Shown here in pieces: positions 57,401 to 64,000 of a stretch of 64,000 bases of DNA. The notes under the pieces were generated by a model. The model had not been told where the DNA came from. It did not search any database and saw nothing but the letters and a program-made list of their open reading frames with translations. Source of the DNA: Thermanaerothrix solaris (GTDB taxonomy: Bacteria; Chloroflexota; Anaerolineae; Anaerolineales; Anaerolineaceae); contig NZ_JAUHMF010000002.1 of NCBI RefSeq assembly GCF_032334255.1, forward strand, positions 1,178,001 through 1,242,000, in the 5' to 3' direction. The translations under genes were made by a program, and so were the position numbers. Position 1 is the first letter of the stretch; each line of letters opens with the position of its first letter.

Positions 57401-58372
57401 ATGTGGGAACTGGTCTTGCGAGGAATCTTTAGTGCCTTGTTTGTGGCCAGTGTTTTGCGGATCAGCACACCCCTCATCCTTCCGGCGCTGGGTGGGTTGA
57501 TCTCGGAACTTAGCGGTGCGACGAATATTGCCCTCGAAGGGATTATGCTGGTGGCAGCTTTCACCGGTGTCGTTATCTCCGCCTATACCCAGAGCGTCTG
57601 GCTGGGGGTTATCGCAGGTATGCTTTCTGGGGTTCTGGTGGCCGGTATTTTGGCCTATTTTCACCTTTATCTAAAAGCGGATCTTATTCTGGCGGGGATT
57701 GCCCTCAATATCATGGCAACCGGAGGCACAATCTTCTTGCTTTATGTGCTCACCGGTGACAAAGGCAGTTCATCTACCCTGGCAAGCAAAGCGGTGCCTG
57801 TGGTTAATATACCGATTATCAAAGATATTCCGGTTTTAGGCACTATCCTCAGTGGGCACAATATCTTTACCTATCTGGCGTTTATCCTGACCTGGTTAGT
57901 CTCGGTTTTCTTGTATCGCACACCACAAGGGGTGCATTTACGCGCCGTGGGGGAAAACCCAGAAGCAGCTGCCTCATTGGGTATAGATGTGCGACGAGTG
58001 CGTTTGGGGGCACTGCTCTTAAGCGGTGTCCTGGCTTCTTTGGGGGGTTTAAACCTTTCAATGGCTTACCTGACGTTGTTTCAACGTGAGATGACGGCCG
58101 GACGGGGGTTTATTGCCCTGGCAGCTGTTTTTCTGGGTGGCCGCACGCCGTGGGGAACATTGATTGCTGCGGTTCTTTTTGGTTTCTTTGATGCCCTCTC
58201 TAATCAACTGGGGTCATTGGCGATTCCGTCACAATGGGTGCAGATGATCCCATATGTCGCTACCGTTTTGGCGTTGGTAGTTTATTCATTACGTCAGCGC
58301 GCCCAGGCGATTGAACGGACGCGCCGCTTCCAAGAAAAGCATCTTGCCGAAACCCATGCAACAGGAGATTGA
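57401..58372 (+). CDS. ABC transporter permease (nucleoside importer, subunit 2)
   Basis: A 323-residue permease, partner of the preceding gene. ISELSGATNIALEGIMLVAAFTG, ADLILAGIALNIMATGGTIFLLYVL and GRGFIALAAVFLGGRTPWGTL are the family's conserved stretches (YufQ/NupQ type). Ribosome site GGAGGGGAG. Followed closely by the ADP-ribosylglycohydrolase-family gene. Confidence 0.93.
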   Translation: MWELVLRGIFSALFVASVLRISTPLILPALGGLISELSGATNIALEGIMLVAAFTGVVISAYTQSVWLGVIAGMLSGVLVAGILAYFHLYLKADLILAGIALNIMATGGTIFLLYVLTGDKGSSSTLASKAVPVVNIPIIKDIPVLGTILSGHNIFTYLAFILTWLVSVFLYRTPQGVHLRAVGENPEAAASLGIDVRRVRLGALLLSGVLASLGGLNLSMAYLTLFQREMTAGRGFIALAAVFLGGRTPWGTLIAAVLFGFFDALSNQLGSLAIPSQWVQMIPYVATVLALVVYSLRQRAQAIERTRRFQEKHLAETHATGD

Positions 58373-58374
58373 GG

Positions 58375-59364
58375 ATGCTAAACAAGATATTGGGTGGGCT
58401 ATATGGCCAAGCCTTAGGCGATGCATGGGGGATGCCGGCTTTGTTGACCCCGGAGGCAACCTGGGAGTACTTTGGTGGCTGGATTGAGGATTTCAAGCCG
58501 GCGCCGGAAAATCATCCGGTGCATGCAGGCTTGCCGGCGGGGCGTGTGACCGATGACACCGAGCAGGCATTTGCGCTGGCGCAGGCCATCTTGACCGAGG
58601 GGCGCATGACTGCTGAAGGTGCGGCACGGGCATTAATCGCCTGGTATGAGCGAATCGGAGGAGACCGCTCACCTTATGTTGGCCCTTCTACCCGTCGTGC
58701 TATTCAAGCCCTGCGCCGCGGAGAGGATCTTTATCAGGTAGGGCGATTCGGTGATACCAATGGTGCTGCAATGCGGGTATCGCCGGTGGGATTGATCCAT
58801 CCGGGGGATCCCAAGGGGGCGATTGCCGATGCCTATTTATCCTGCATTCCCACCCACCACACGAATGTCGCTGTTTCAGGGGCTGCGGCGGTAGCGGCTG
58901 CGATTGCGGTCGCCATGCGTCCTGGAACCACATTAGAAGAGATCATAAACGCTGCGAAGGATGCGGCAATGGTGGGTCTCAAAATGGGACATCAATGGAT
59001 GGGCGCCTCGATTGCGCGCCGGATTGATCTGGCGTTGGAGATTGTACGCGCAGCGGACGACGAGCGGCAACGGCTACAGTCCTTATATGACGTTGTTGGA
59101 GCGGGGTTGGCAATCACTGAGGCCGTACCGGCAGCGTTTGGGGTATTGGCTTTGGCCGAGGGGGATATTCACCGCACGGCAGTATTTGGGGCGGCGCTTT
59201 CAGGTGATGCCGATACCGTGACCGCCATTGCGTGCGCCATTGCGGGTGCCTGGCAAGGGATTGAAGCGTTTGATCCTTCGTGGTTGGAGCAACTTCGCAT
59301 GGCTAACCCCGAATTGGACTTTGAGGGCGTGGCAGAGGGTCTGTATCAATTGGTTCGCCATTAG
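58375..59364 (+). CDS. ADP-ribosylglycohydrolase-family protein
   Basis: A 329-residue DraG-like protein (PF03747), a family of Mg-dependent hydrolases that cleave N- or O-glycosidic bonds of ADP-ribose. Metal-binding regions are visible: GLYGQALGDAWGMPA, VTDDTEQAFALAQ and ALSGDADTVTAIACAIAGAWQG. In a nucleoside operon it may act on a nucleoside, ADP-ribose or related glycoside. The start ATG at 58375 has AGGAG upstream, with a TTG at 58369 as alternative. Confidence 0.9.
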   Translation: MLNKILGGLYGQALGDAWGMPALLTPEATWEYFGGWIEDFKPAPENHPVHAGLPAGRVTDDTEQAFALAQAILTEGRMTAEGAARALIAWYERIGGDRSPYVGPSTRRAIQALRRGEDLYQVGRFGDTNGAAMRVSPVGLIHPGDPKGAIADAYLSCIPTHHTNVAVSGAAAVAAAIAVAMRPGTTLEEIINAAKDAAMVGLKMGHQWMGASIARRIDLALEIVRAADDERQRLQSLYDVVGAGLAITEAVPAAFGVLALAEGDIHRTAVFGAALSGDADTVTAIACAIAGAWQGIEAFDPSWLEQLRMANPELDFEGVAEGLYQLVRH

Positions 59365-59383
59365 GGCAAGAATGGAGGATTTT

Positions 59384-60727
59384 ATGGGATCCTTGCTGAT
59401 TGAGGGTTGTGATTTGTTATGGGTTGAGAATGGGGAGGTTCGGTTTTTACAACGGCAGGATATTTGGATTGAAGGGGCTTTTATTAAGGCGATTGAGCCG
59501 AGTGGTACTTTAAACCCTCAGGAGAACCCTGAACGCTTGCCGGCTGAGAAACTATTGGCGATTCCGGGGCTGATCAATACCCATGCGCACGTGCCTATGG
59601 TGCTTTTCCGTGGGCTGGCTGAAGATGTGCCCATCGAATCCTGGTTTAACGACTATATTTTTCCCCTTGAATCTAACTTGACCCCTGAAGACGTATATTG
59701 GGGAGCGCTGCTAGGGCTGGCAGAGATGATCGAGGCCGGTATCACCAGTGTCGCTGACCACTATTTTTTTATGGATGAAGTGGCACAAGCGGTTAGCGAA
59801 GCCGGCTTGCGCGCTAATTTGGTGTGGGCGGTGTTTGGGCATGAGGGAGAAGAAAAGTTGGCTCGAACAGCCCAATTTGTGCAACGCTGGCAGGGCGCAG
59901 CGGAGGGGCGCATTACCACTTGGATGGGTCCCCACGCACCCTATACCACGACGCCGGAGTTTCTCCGTCTGTGTGCTCGCTATGCCCATGATCTTGGGGT
60001 CGGAGTTCACATTCATGTTTCCGAAACGGCAGACCAGGTGTCTTTTTCTTACAAACAATATGGGAAATCCCCCGTAAGGGTTTTACTGGATAGTGGGGTC
60101 TTGGATGTACCGACCATTCTGGCTCATTGCTTATATCCTGAGGAAGAGGACGTACGGATACTGGCAGATCATCCTGTGGGTATTGCGCATGCCCCAAAGA
60201 CCTATATGAAACTGGGGATGGGGACAGCACCGGTAACCAAATTTCGACAGGCTGGAATCTCGGTGGGATTGGCAACTGATGGGGTAGTTAGTAACAACAC
60301 TTTGGATATCCTGGAGCAGATGCGTTTATTGGCGTTGACTCAGAAAGATGCTGCTCATGATTCGACGGTGATGCCGATAGCCGAGGTATTGGATATTGCT
60401 TTTTATGGCGGCGCTAAAGTCATGCGACAAAATCAGAGGCTGGGGGTCTTAAAACCGGGTTATCTGGCTGATATTACCCTTGTGCGCCAGGATGAGATTG
60501 CTGGTTTTCCCCGTTATAACCCGGCGGCCAATTTGATTTACAGTGTTTCGGCACGGGATGTGGATACGGTCATATGCAACGGAAATGTTCTGATGCGTAA
60601 TCGTCAATTGCTTACCCTAGATAAAGAAACCATCAAAGCCGAGGTGCAAAAGCGCCTGGAACGTTTGACTCAGCGCGTGCCCGGTCGGCGCATTGCTACT
60701 TATCCTATATGGAGGAAACCCGGATGA
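59384..60727 (+). CDS. amidohydrolase, MtaD/SsnA-type nucleoside deaminase
   Basis: A 447-residue metal-dependent hydrolase of the 5'-methylthioadenosine/S-adenosylhomocysteine deaminase group. Metal and active-site positions: NTHAHVPMVLFRGLAEDVP (about 67-85), HIHVSETADQ, LAHCLYPEEEDV and ATDGVVSNNTLD. It could deaminate adenosine, MTA or guanine-type purines. The start MGSLLIEG at 59384 has GGAGG 5 bases upstream; an in-frame ATG at 59372 also exists. Confidence 0.88.
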   Translation: MGSLLIEGCDLLWVENGEVRFLQRQDIWIEGAFIKAIEPSGTLNPQENPERLPAEKLLAIPGLINTHAHVPMVLFRGLAEDVPIESWFNDYIFPLESNLTPEDVYWGALLGLAEMIEAGITSVADHYFFMDEVAQAVSEAGLRANLVWAVFGHEGEEKLARTAQFVQRWQGAAEGRITTWMGPHAPYTTTPEFLRLCARYAHDLGVGVHIHVSETADQVSFSYKQYGKSPVRVLLDSGVLDVPTILAHCLYPEEEDVRILADHPVGIAHAPKTYMKLGMGTAPVTKFRQAGISVGLATDGVVSNNTLDILEQMRLLALTQKDAAHDSTVMPIAEVLDIAFYGGAKVMRQNQRLGVLKPGYLADITLVRQDEIAGFPRYNPAANLIYSVSARDVDTVICNGNVLMRNRQLLTLDKETIKAEVQKRLERLTQRVPGRRIATYPIWRKPG

Positions 60728-61407
60728 TCATTCAGATTTATGCCTTTACCCGTCTTGCAGATGCCTTGGCGACAGTGGAATTGGGAGTTGACCATATTGG
60801 GTTTGTGGCTGGTCGTTATGGCATCGTGCATGGAGAACTGGACTTTAAAGAAGCGCGTGCTTTGGTTGAGGGTTTACCTACCCATGCGACCAGCGTGGCA
60901 CTGACGATGGCCACGGAGGTGGATGAAATCCTGCGGATGGTTCAAGAGGTGCGCCCTCATGTTGTCCACATTTCCACCGACCCGCTAGATGTGGACGAGA
61001 CGGCAATGAAGATCTTGAAGCATCATCTTCCGGAAGGGGTTCGCCTGATGAAAGCCATCCCGGTAGCAGGTGAAGAGAGCCTGGAATTAGCGCGCCGTTT
61101 TTCTCCCTACTGCGACTTCATTCTTTTGGATACCAAAGTAACAGGTCTTCCGGGAGTCGGGGCGACCGGCATGACCCATAATTGGCGGTTAAGCCGCCAG
61201 ATTGTTGAAACGGTCAATGTGCCGGTTATCCTGGCGGGAGGATTGAGCCCTGAGAACGTTGCCGAGGCCATCCGTCAAGTTCGACCCTATGGGGTGGATT
61301 CGAATACCCATACCAATCGTCCTGGTTCTCCGGTGGAAAAGGATTTACAGCGGATCGCGGCCTTCGTGCAAGCGGTGCGCCAAGCCGAGTGGGAGGGTAA
61401 GGATTGA
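60724..61407 (+). CDS. TrpF-like barrel protein lacking the catalytic Cys
   Basis: A 227-residue protein with the phosphoribosylanthranilate isomerase fold (PF00697). The start QIYAFTRLADAL corresponds to the family's KICGITR..DAL, but the general-base Cys is Tyr. The general-acid Asp is kept (FILLDTKVTGLPG). The phosphate end, usually DVSSGVE, reads DSNTHTNRPGSPVEKD. No other trp gene is near. It is therefore unlikely to make tryptophan and may isomerise or bind a pentose phosphate released by the operon. Starts in ATGA overlap with the deaminase gene. Confidence 0.82.
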   Translation: MIIQIYAFTRLADALATVELGVDHIGFVAGRYGIVHGELDFKEARALVEGLPTHATSVALTMATEVDEILRMVQEVRPHVVHISTDPLDVDETAMKILKHHLPEGVRLMKAIPVAGEESLELARRFSPYCDFILLDTKVTGLPGVGATGMTHNWRLSRQIVETVNVPVILAGGLSPENVAEAIRQVRPYGVDSNTHTNRPGSPVEKDLQRIAAFVQAVRQAEWEGKD

Positions 61408-62441
61408 AGCGGCCAAAAGTTGCTCTGTTGGGTGATTTAAACATTGATACCGTGTTGACCATCCCCCGTTTCCCTCAGCCTGGCTGGGACGGGTTGGCCG
61501 AATCAGCAACGGTGCAAATTGGTGGGACGGTGGTTAACACGGCGGTTGTTTTACGCACTTTGGGGGTTGATTGTGTTTTACTGGGAGGTATGGGGGACGA
61601 TGTATGGGCGGGTTACCTGCGTCAAAACTTAAAAAACATAGACGTTGATTTAAGCGGTGTTGCCACGATAAAAGATGTAATGACCGGTTTAACCTTTATC
61701 ACCGTCCCACCGGATGGCGAACGCACCATGTTTTCCTACCGTGGCGCTAATGTAATGTATTCACCTCACCATCTCGAGTTCTCAATCTTCAATACAGTAG
61801 ATTTGCTGCATCTTTCGGGTTACACCTTGCTTAAACCCCCACAGCAAGAAGCAGCTTTTGTGGCATTGGCTTGGGCTGAAACACAACATCTGCCTATTTG
61901 CCTGGACAGCGGGTTGCAACCCGTCATGGAAGTCCCCCATTTAATTGAGCAGGTCTTGCCACGTATCACGGTGGGCGTCTTGGGGCTCCCAGAAGCGACT
62001 TACCTGAGTGGTCAACAACAACCGGAGCGGGTATTGATGTGGATGTTAGACCTCGGGATGGAGTGGGCAGTGCTCAAAATGGGAGCAGAGGGATGCTGGC
62101 TGGCGAATCATTCTGAAGCGCTTCGGTTGCCTGCATTTCCGGCTCGAGTTGTAGATACGACCGGGGCAGGGGATTCCTTTACGGCGGGTATCATCTGCGG
62201 TTATCTCTGTAAGTGGGGGTTGGCTTTGACGGCGATTTTGGCTAATGCACTGGGGGCGCTGGCTACTCAGGTGTATGGTGCCGGCTTGGCCTTACCTGGA
62301 CGAGCAATATTACGTTCTTATTTACAAGACCTTGCCAACCGCCCTGATACAAGTCCTTGGAAAGAAGGTTTTATAACTCTGATGTCGCGGATAGAAACCA
62401 TGGATGACTTGCTTACCCCATTGCACCAGGAGCGGCAATGA
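61404..62441 (+). CDS. PfkB-family sugar kinase 1
   Basis: A 345-residue ribokinase-like kinase. N-terminal GDLNIDTVLTIPRFP, GGTVVNTAVVLRTLG, and the catalytic anion-hole motif DTTGAGDSFTAGI (about 249-261). Expected to phosphorylate a sugar or nucleoside. The start codon is TTG overlapping the TrpF-like stop (TTGA). It precedes a second, different PfkB kinase. Confidence 0.9.
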   Translation: MKRPKVALLGDLNIDTVLTIPRFPQPGWDGLAESATVQIGGTVVNTAVVLRTLGVDCVLLGGMGDDVWAGYLRQNLKNIDVDLSGVATIKDVMTGLTFITVPPDGERTMFSYRGANVMYSPHHLEFSIFNTVDLLHLSGYTLLKPPQQEAAFVALAWAETQHLPICLDSGLQPVMEVPHLIEQVLPRITVGVLGLPEATYLSGQQQPERVLMWMLDLGMEWAVLKMGAEGCWLANHSEALRLPAFPARVVDTTGAGDSFTAGIICGYLCKWGLALTAILANALGALATQVYGAGLALPGRAILRSYLQDLANRPDTSPWKEGFITLMSRIETMDDLLTPLHQERQ

Positions 62442-63382
62442 CGTTTTACGTGGCTTCATTTGGCGATTTGGTTGTTGACATTGTGGCAGGCGTGCCCGCA
62501 CTCCCGGTCGAAGCGGCTCGGGATCAATTGTTAGATTACATCCACTTAGAGCCGGGTGGCGCAGGGAATTTTTTAATCGCAGGCCAGCGTTTGGGAATGC
62601 ATATGCGGGCTGGAGGGGCAGTTGGCCAGGATGCATTCGGGGGGATCGTCTTGCGCATTCTGGAAGAGGAAGGGGTGGATGTGTCTTATGTTCAGCATCT
62701 ACCGGCCGGTACCACGACGACCGTTTTGGTGCTTGTGGATCGTTTGGGGCAGCATGTTTTTTTAGGGCGTAGTGGTGAAGGACCAGAGGTGTTGCCCGGG
62801 CCTTGGTTTAGCACCTTTTTAGAAGGTGCTCAGGCGTTAAATCTGTGGGGCTATACGTTCATGGAACCCGCGCTGGTAAGGAGTATGCTTCACCTGGCGG
62901 AGGAGGCCCATCGTTGCGGCATACCGGTATTTTTTGACCCCGGACCGCAATTGCGTGCCTCTGAATCGCAGATAAAACATCTATTACAGTTGACACGGGT
63001 TATTTTACTCACTGAAGCCGAGGTGCCGCTGATGACAGGGGGGCTTTGGGGATCGGAGGGAATTGAGGCATTGTTGGCTAGTGGACCGAGTATGGTGGTG
63101 CTCAAACAAGGGGTTAAGGGTTGCACGGTTTACACCTGTACCGAAATGATCGTATCGCCCGGCTTCCCGGTGCCGCTCCGCGATACCACTGCGGCGGGCG
63201 ATTCGTTTGCGGCGGCTTTTGTCTACGGCTATCTCAAAGGCTGGCGCTTGGAAAAGGTGGCGGCGTTTGCCAACGCCACCGGTGCCGCCAAGGTGCAGAA
63301 AATCGGCTCGGGGCGGCAGGTGCCGACTGCGGAGGAAGTGCGTCAGGTCTTACGTGCCTTTCGCGTAGATATTGATTTCTAG
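62438..63382 (+). CDS. PfkB-family sugar kinase 2
   Basis: A 314-residue ribokinase-like kinase, ATGA-coupled to kinase 1 but only distantly similar. GDLVVDIVAGVPALP, EPGGAGNFLIAGQRLG and DTTAAGDSFAAAFVYGYL with Ala for the first Gly of the GAGD anion hole (AAGD). The catalytic Asp is present. Either a substrate or an order difference may explain why two kinases are kept. Confidence 0.88.
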   Translation: MTFYVASFGDLVVDIVAGVPALPVEAARDQLLDYIHLEPGGAGNFLIAGQRLGMHMRAGGAVGQDAFGGIVLRILEEEGVDVSYVQHLPAGTTTTVLVLVDRLGQHVFLGRSGEGPEVLPGPWFSTFLEGAQALNLWGYTFMEPALVRSMLHLAEEAHRCGIPVFFDPGPQLRASESQIKHLLQLTRVILLTEAEVPLMTGGLWGSEGIEALLASGPSMVVLKQGVKGCTVYTCTEMIVSPGFPVPLRDTTAAGDSFAAAFVYGYLKGWRLEKVAAFANATGAAKVQKIGSGRQVPTAEEVRQVLRAFRVDIDF

Positions 63383-63402
63383 AATCAGGAGGGCTTTTAT
63401 TC

Positions 63403-63819
63403 ATGTTTAGAAAGGTAAAGGTTGAAACAACCCTTCGAGAAGGGCTCATTAATATCACTGATGCCATTCAGGAGGTGGTGCGTAAAAGTGGGGTTGAAGA
63501 AGGTATTTGTGTTCTTTATGTGCCTCACACAACGGCTGCGATTACGCTCAATTCGTGTCTTGATCCTGCGACACTCCAGGATTTGACCGAGGAGATACAC
63601 CGCTTGGTGCCCACACGGGTGGATTTTCATCACATCTATGATACACCGGCGGATGCCGCGGGTCATATAAAAGCCACCTTGGTAGGACATAGCATCACAC
63701 TTATCGTGACACAAGGGAAAATTGCTTTAGGAGGATCGCAAAGCATTTTATTCTTTGAGTTCGACGGCCCACGCCAACGTGAGGTGTGGGTACGCGTTTT
63801 ACGCGATTCTGATTCATAA
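63403..63819 (+). CDS. YjbQ-family protein
   Basis: A 138-residue UPF0047/YjbQ protein with MFRKVKVETTLREGLINITD, VLYVPHTTAAITLNSCLDP, DFHHIYDTPADAAGHIKA and LGGSQSILFFEFDGPR. E. coli YjbQ has weak thiamine-phosphate synthase activity; the true role is unknown. It lies 20 bases after kinase 2 and before another nucleoside hydrolase. Confidence 0.9.
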   Translation: MFRKVKVETTLREGLINITDAIQEVVRKSGVEEGICVLYVPHTTAAITLNSCLDPATLQDLTEEIHRLVPTRVDFHHIYDTPADAAGHIKATLVGHSITLIVTQGKIALGGSQSILFFEFDGPRQREVWVRVLRDSDS

Positions 63820-63831
63820 GGTAAATAGGTT

Positions 63832-64000
63832 ATGGCAGAGAAAATCATCATTGATACGGATCCTGGCATTGACGATGCAATGGCTATTTTGTTGGCGTTG
63901 CGGTCTCCAGAGTTAGAGGTGATCGGTCTAACCAGTGTTTTCGGTAATGCCACCATTGAAGTGACCACAACCAATGCCTTACGCCTGGTTGAGTTAGAGG
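63832..64000 (+). CDS. nucleoside hydrolase, 5' part only
   Basis: The first 56 codons of a second nucleoside N-ribohydrolase, cut by the window end. It begins MAEKIIIDTDPGIDDAMAILLALRS with the Ca-binding DTDPGIDD signature. It is 12 bases after the YjbQ gene and continues the operon. Confidence 0.88.
   Translation, partial: MAEKIIIDTDPGIDDAMAILLALRSPELEVIGLTSVFGNATIEVTTTNALRLVELE

Noticed and set aside
1..64000. Insertion sequences, prophage, CRISPR arrays, rRNA or tRNA genes
   Set aside because: No transposase, integrase, phage structural genes, regularly spaced repeats or tRNA-like folds were recognised; composition and gene packing look uniform.

Overview
The window reads as a chromosomal segment of a Chloroflexota bacterium, most likely class Anaerolineae. 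This is an inference from gene content: a thin-wall style division and cell-wall (dcw) cluster running from mraZ to ftsZ, a B12-dependent class II ribonucleotide reductase with NrdR, an orphan GlmL/MutL-type ATPase in an operon of zinc-ribbon and DUF6754-like membrane proteins, and many surface lipoproteins with Thr/Pro-rich linkers. No rRNA, tRNA, CRISPR array, insertion sequence, integrase or phage gene was found. The sequence looks like one coherent resident genome rather than an accessory island.

Layout. 1-5.2 kb holds a very short selenoprotein of the SelW/Rdx family on the minus strand, with an in-frame UGA and a textbook bacterial SECIS hairpin. It also holds a PglC-type sugar transferase, a BMP-like lipoprotein, a small HAD phosphatase, a membrane protein with an SH3b tail, and a phosphohexomutase. 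5.3-13.4 kb is a minus-strand operon of unknown function built around a MutL-family ATPase, with a zinc-ribbon protein carrying repeated LPxWL motifs, a DUF6754-like protein, several membrane proteins and a LPTTG-tailed surface protein. 13.4-18.9 kb holds a PIG-L deacetylase, a small unknown protein, a P-type cation ATPase behind a yybP-ykoY (manganese) riboswitch, and lysA. 18.9-22 kb holds nrdR-nrdJ. The 593-base nrdR-ftsZ gap is the only long non-coding stretch. It has a promoter whose spacer is a palindrome, a candidate NrdR box, a run of G-tracts and a chain of stem-loops.

22.6-40.1 kb is the dcw cluster on the minus strand. In transcription order it is mraZ, rsmH, ftsL-like, ftsI, murF, mraY, murD, ftsW, murG, a CvpA-like gene, murC, murB, ddl, ftsQ, ftsA, ftsZ. 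murE is absent. The promoter in front of mraZ is overlapped by four 10-base-spaced GTGG repeats, the expected MraZ operator. 40.3-43.7 kb is a three-gene minus-strand unit (C39 peptidase with TPRs, HExxH protein, HAD phosphatase). 43.8-52.3 kb holds miaB, a degenerate SDR, an AAC(3)-like acetyltransferase, thrC (minus), a hybrid GAF/PAS sensor kinase, a degenerate metallo-beta-lactamase-fold protein, an asparaginase II-type protein and endonuclease III.

52.4 kb to the end is a long plus-strand operon for nucleoside uptake and breakdown, starting at a near-consensus promoter. It encodes a nucleoside hydrolase, a BMP/PnrA-type binding lipoprotein, a two-domain ABC ATPase and two permeases, an ADP-ribosylglycohydrolase-family protein, an MtaD/SsnA-type deaminase, a TrpF-like protein that has lost its catalytic cysteine, two PfkB sugar kinases, a YjbQ protein and a second nucleoside hydrolase cut by the window end. 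Together they would import nucleosides, deaminate or hydrolyse them and phosphorylate the released sugar. The TrpF-like and ADP-ribosylglycohydrolase members have no obvious place in the known pathway.

Across the window, genes inside operons have clear Shine-Dalgarno sequences and frequent ATGA overlaps. Many genes at the head of a transcript instead have a TAnnnT hexamer only 6-9 bases before the start codon, which suggests leaderless transcription.
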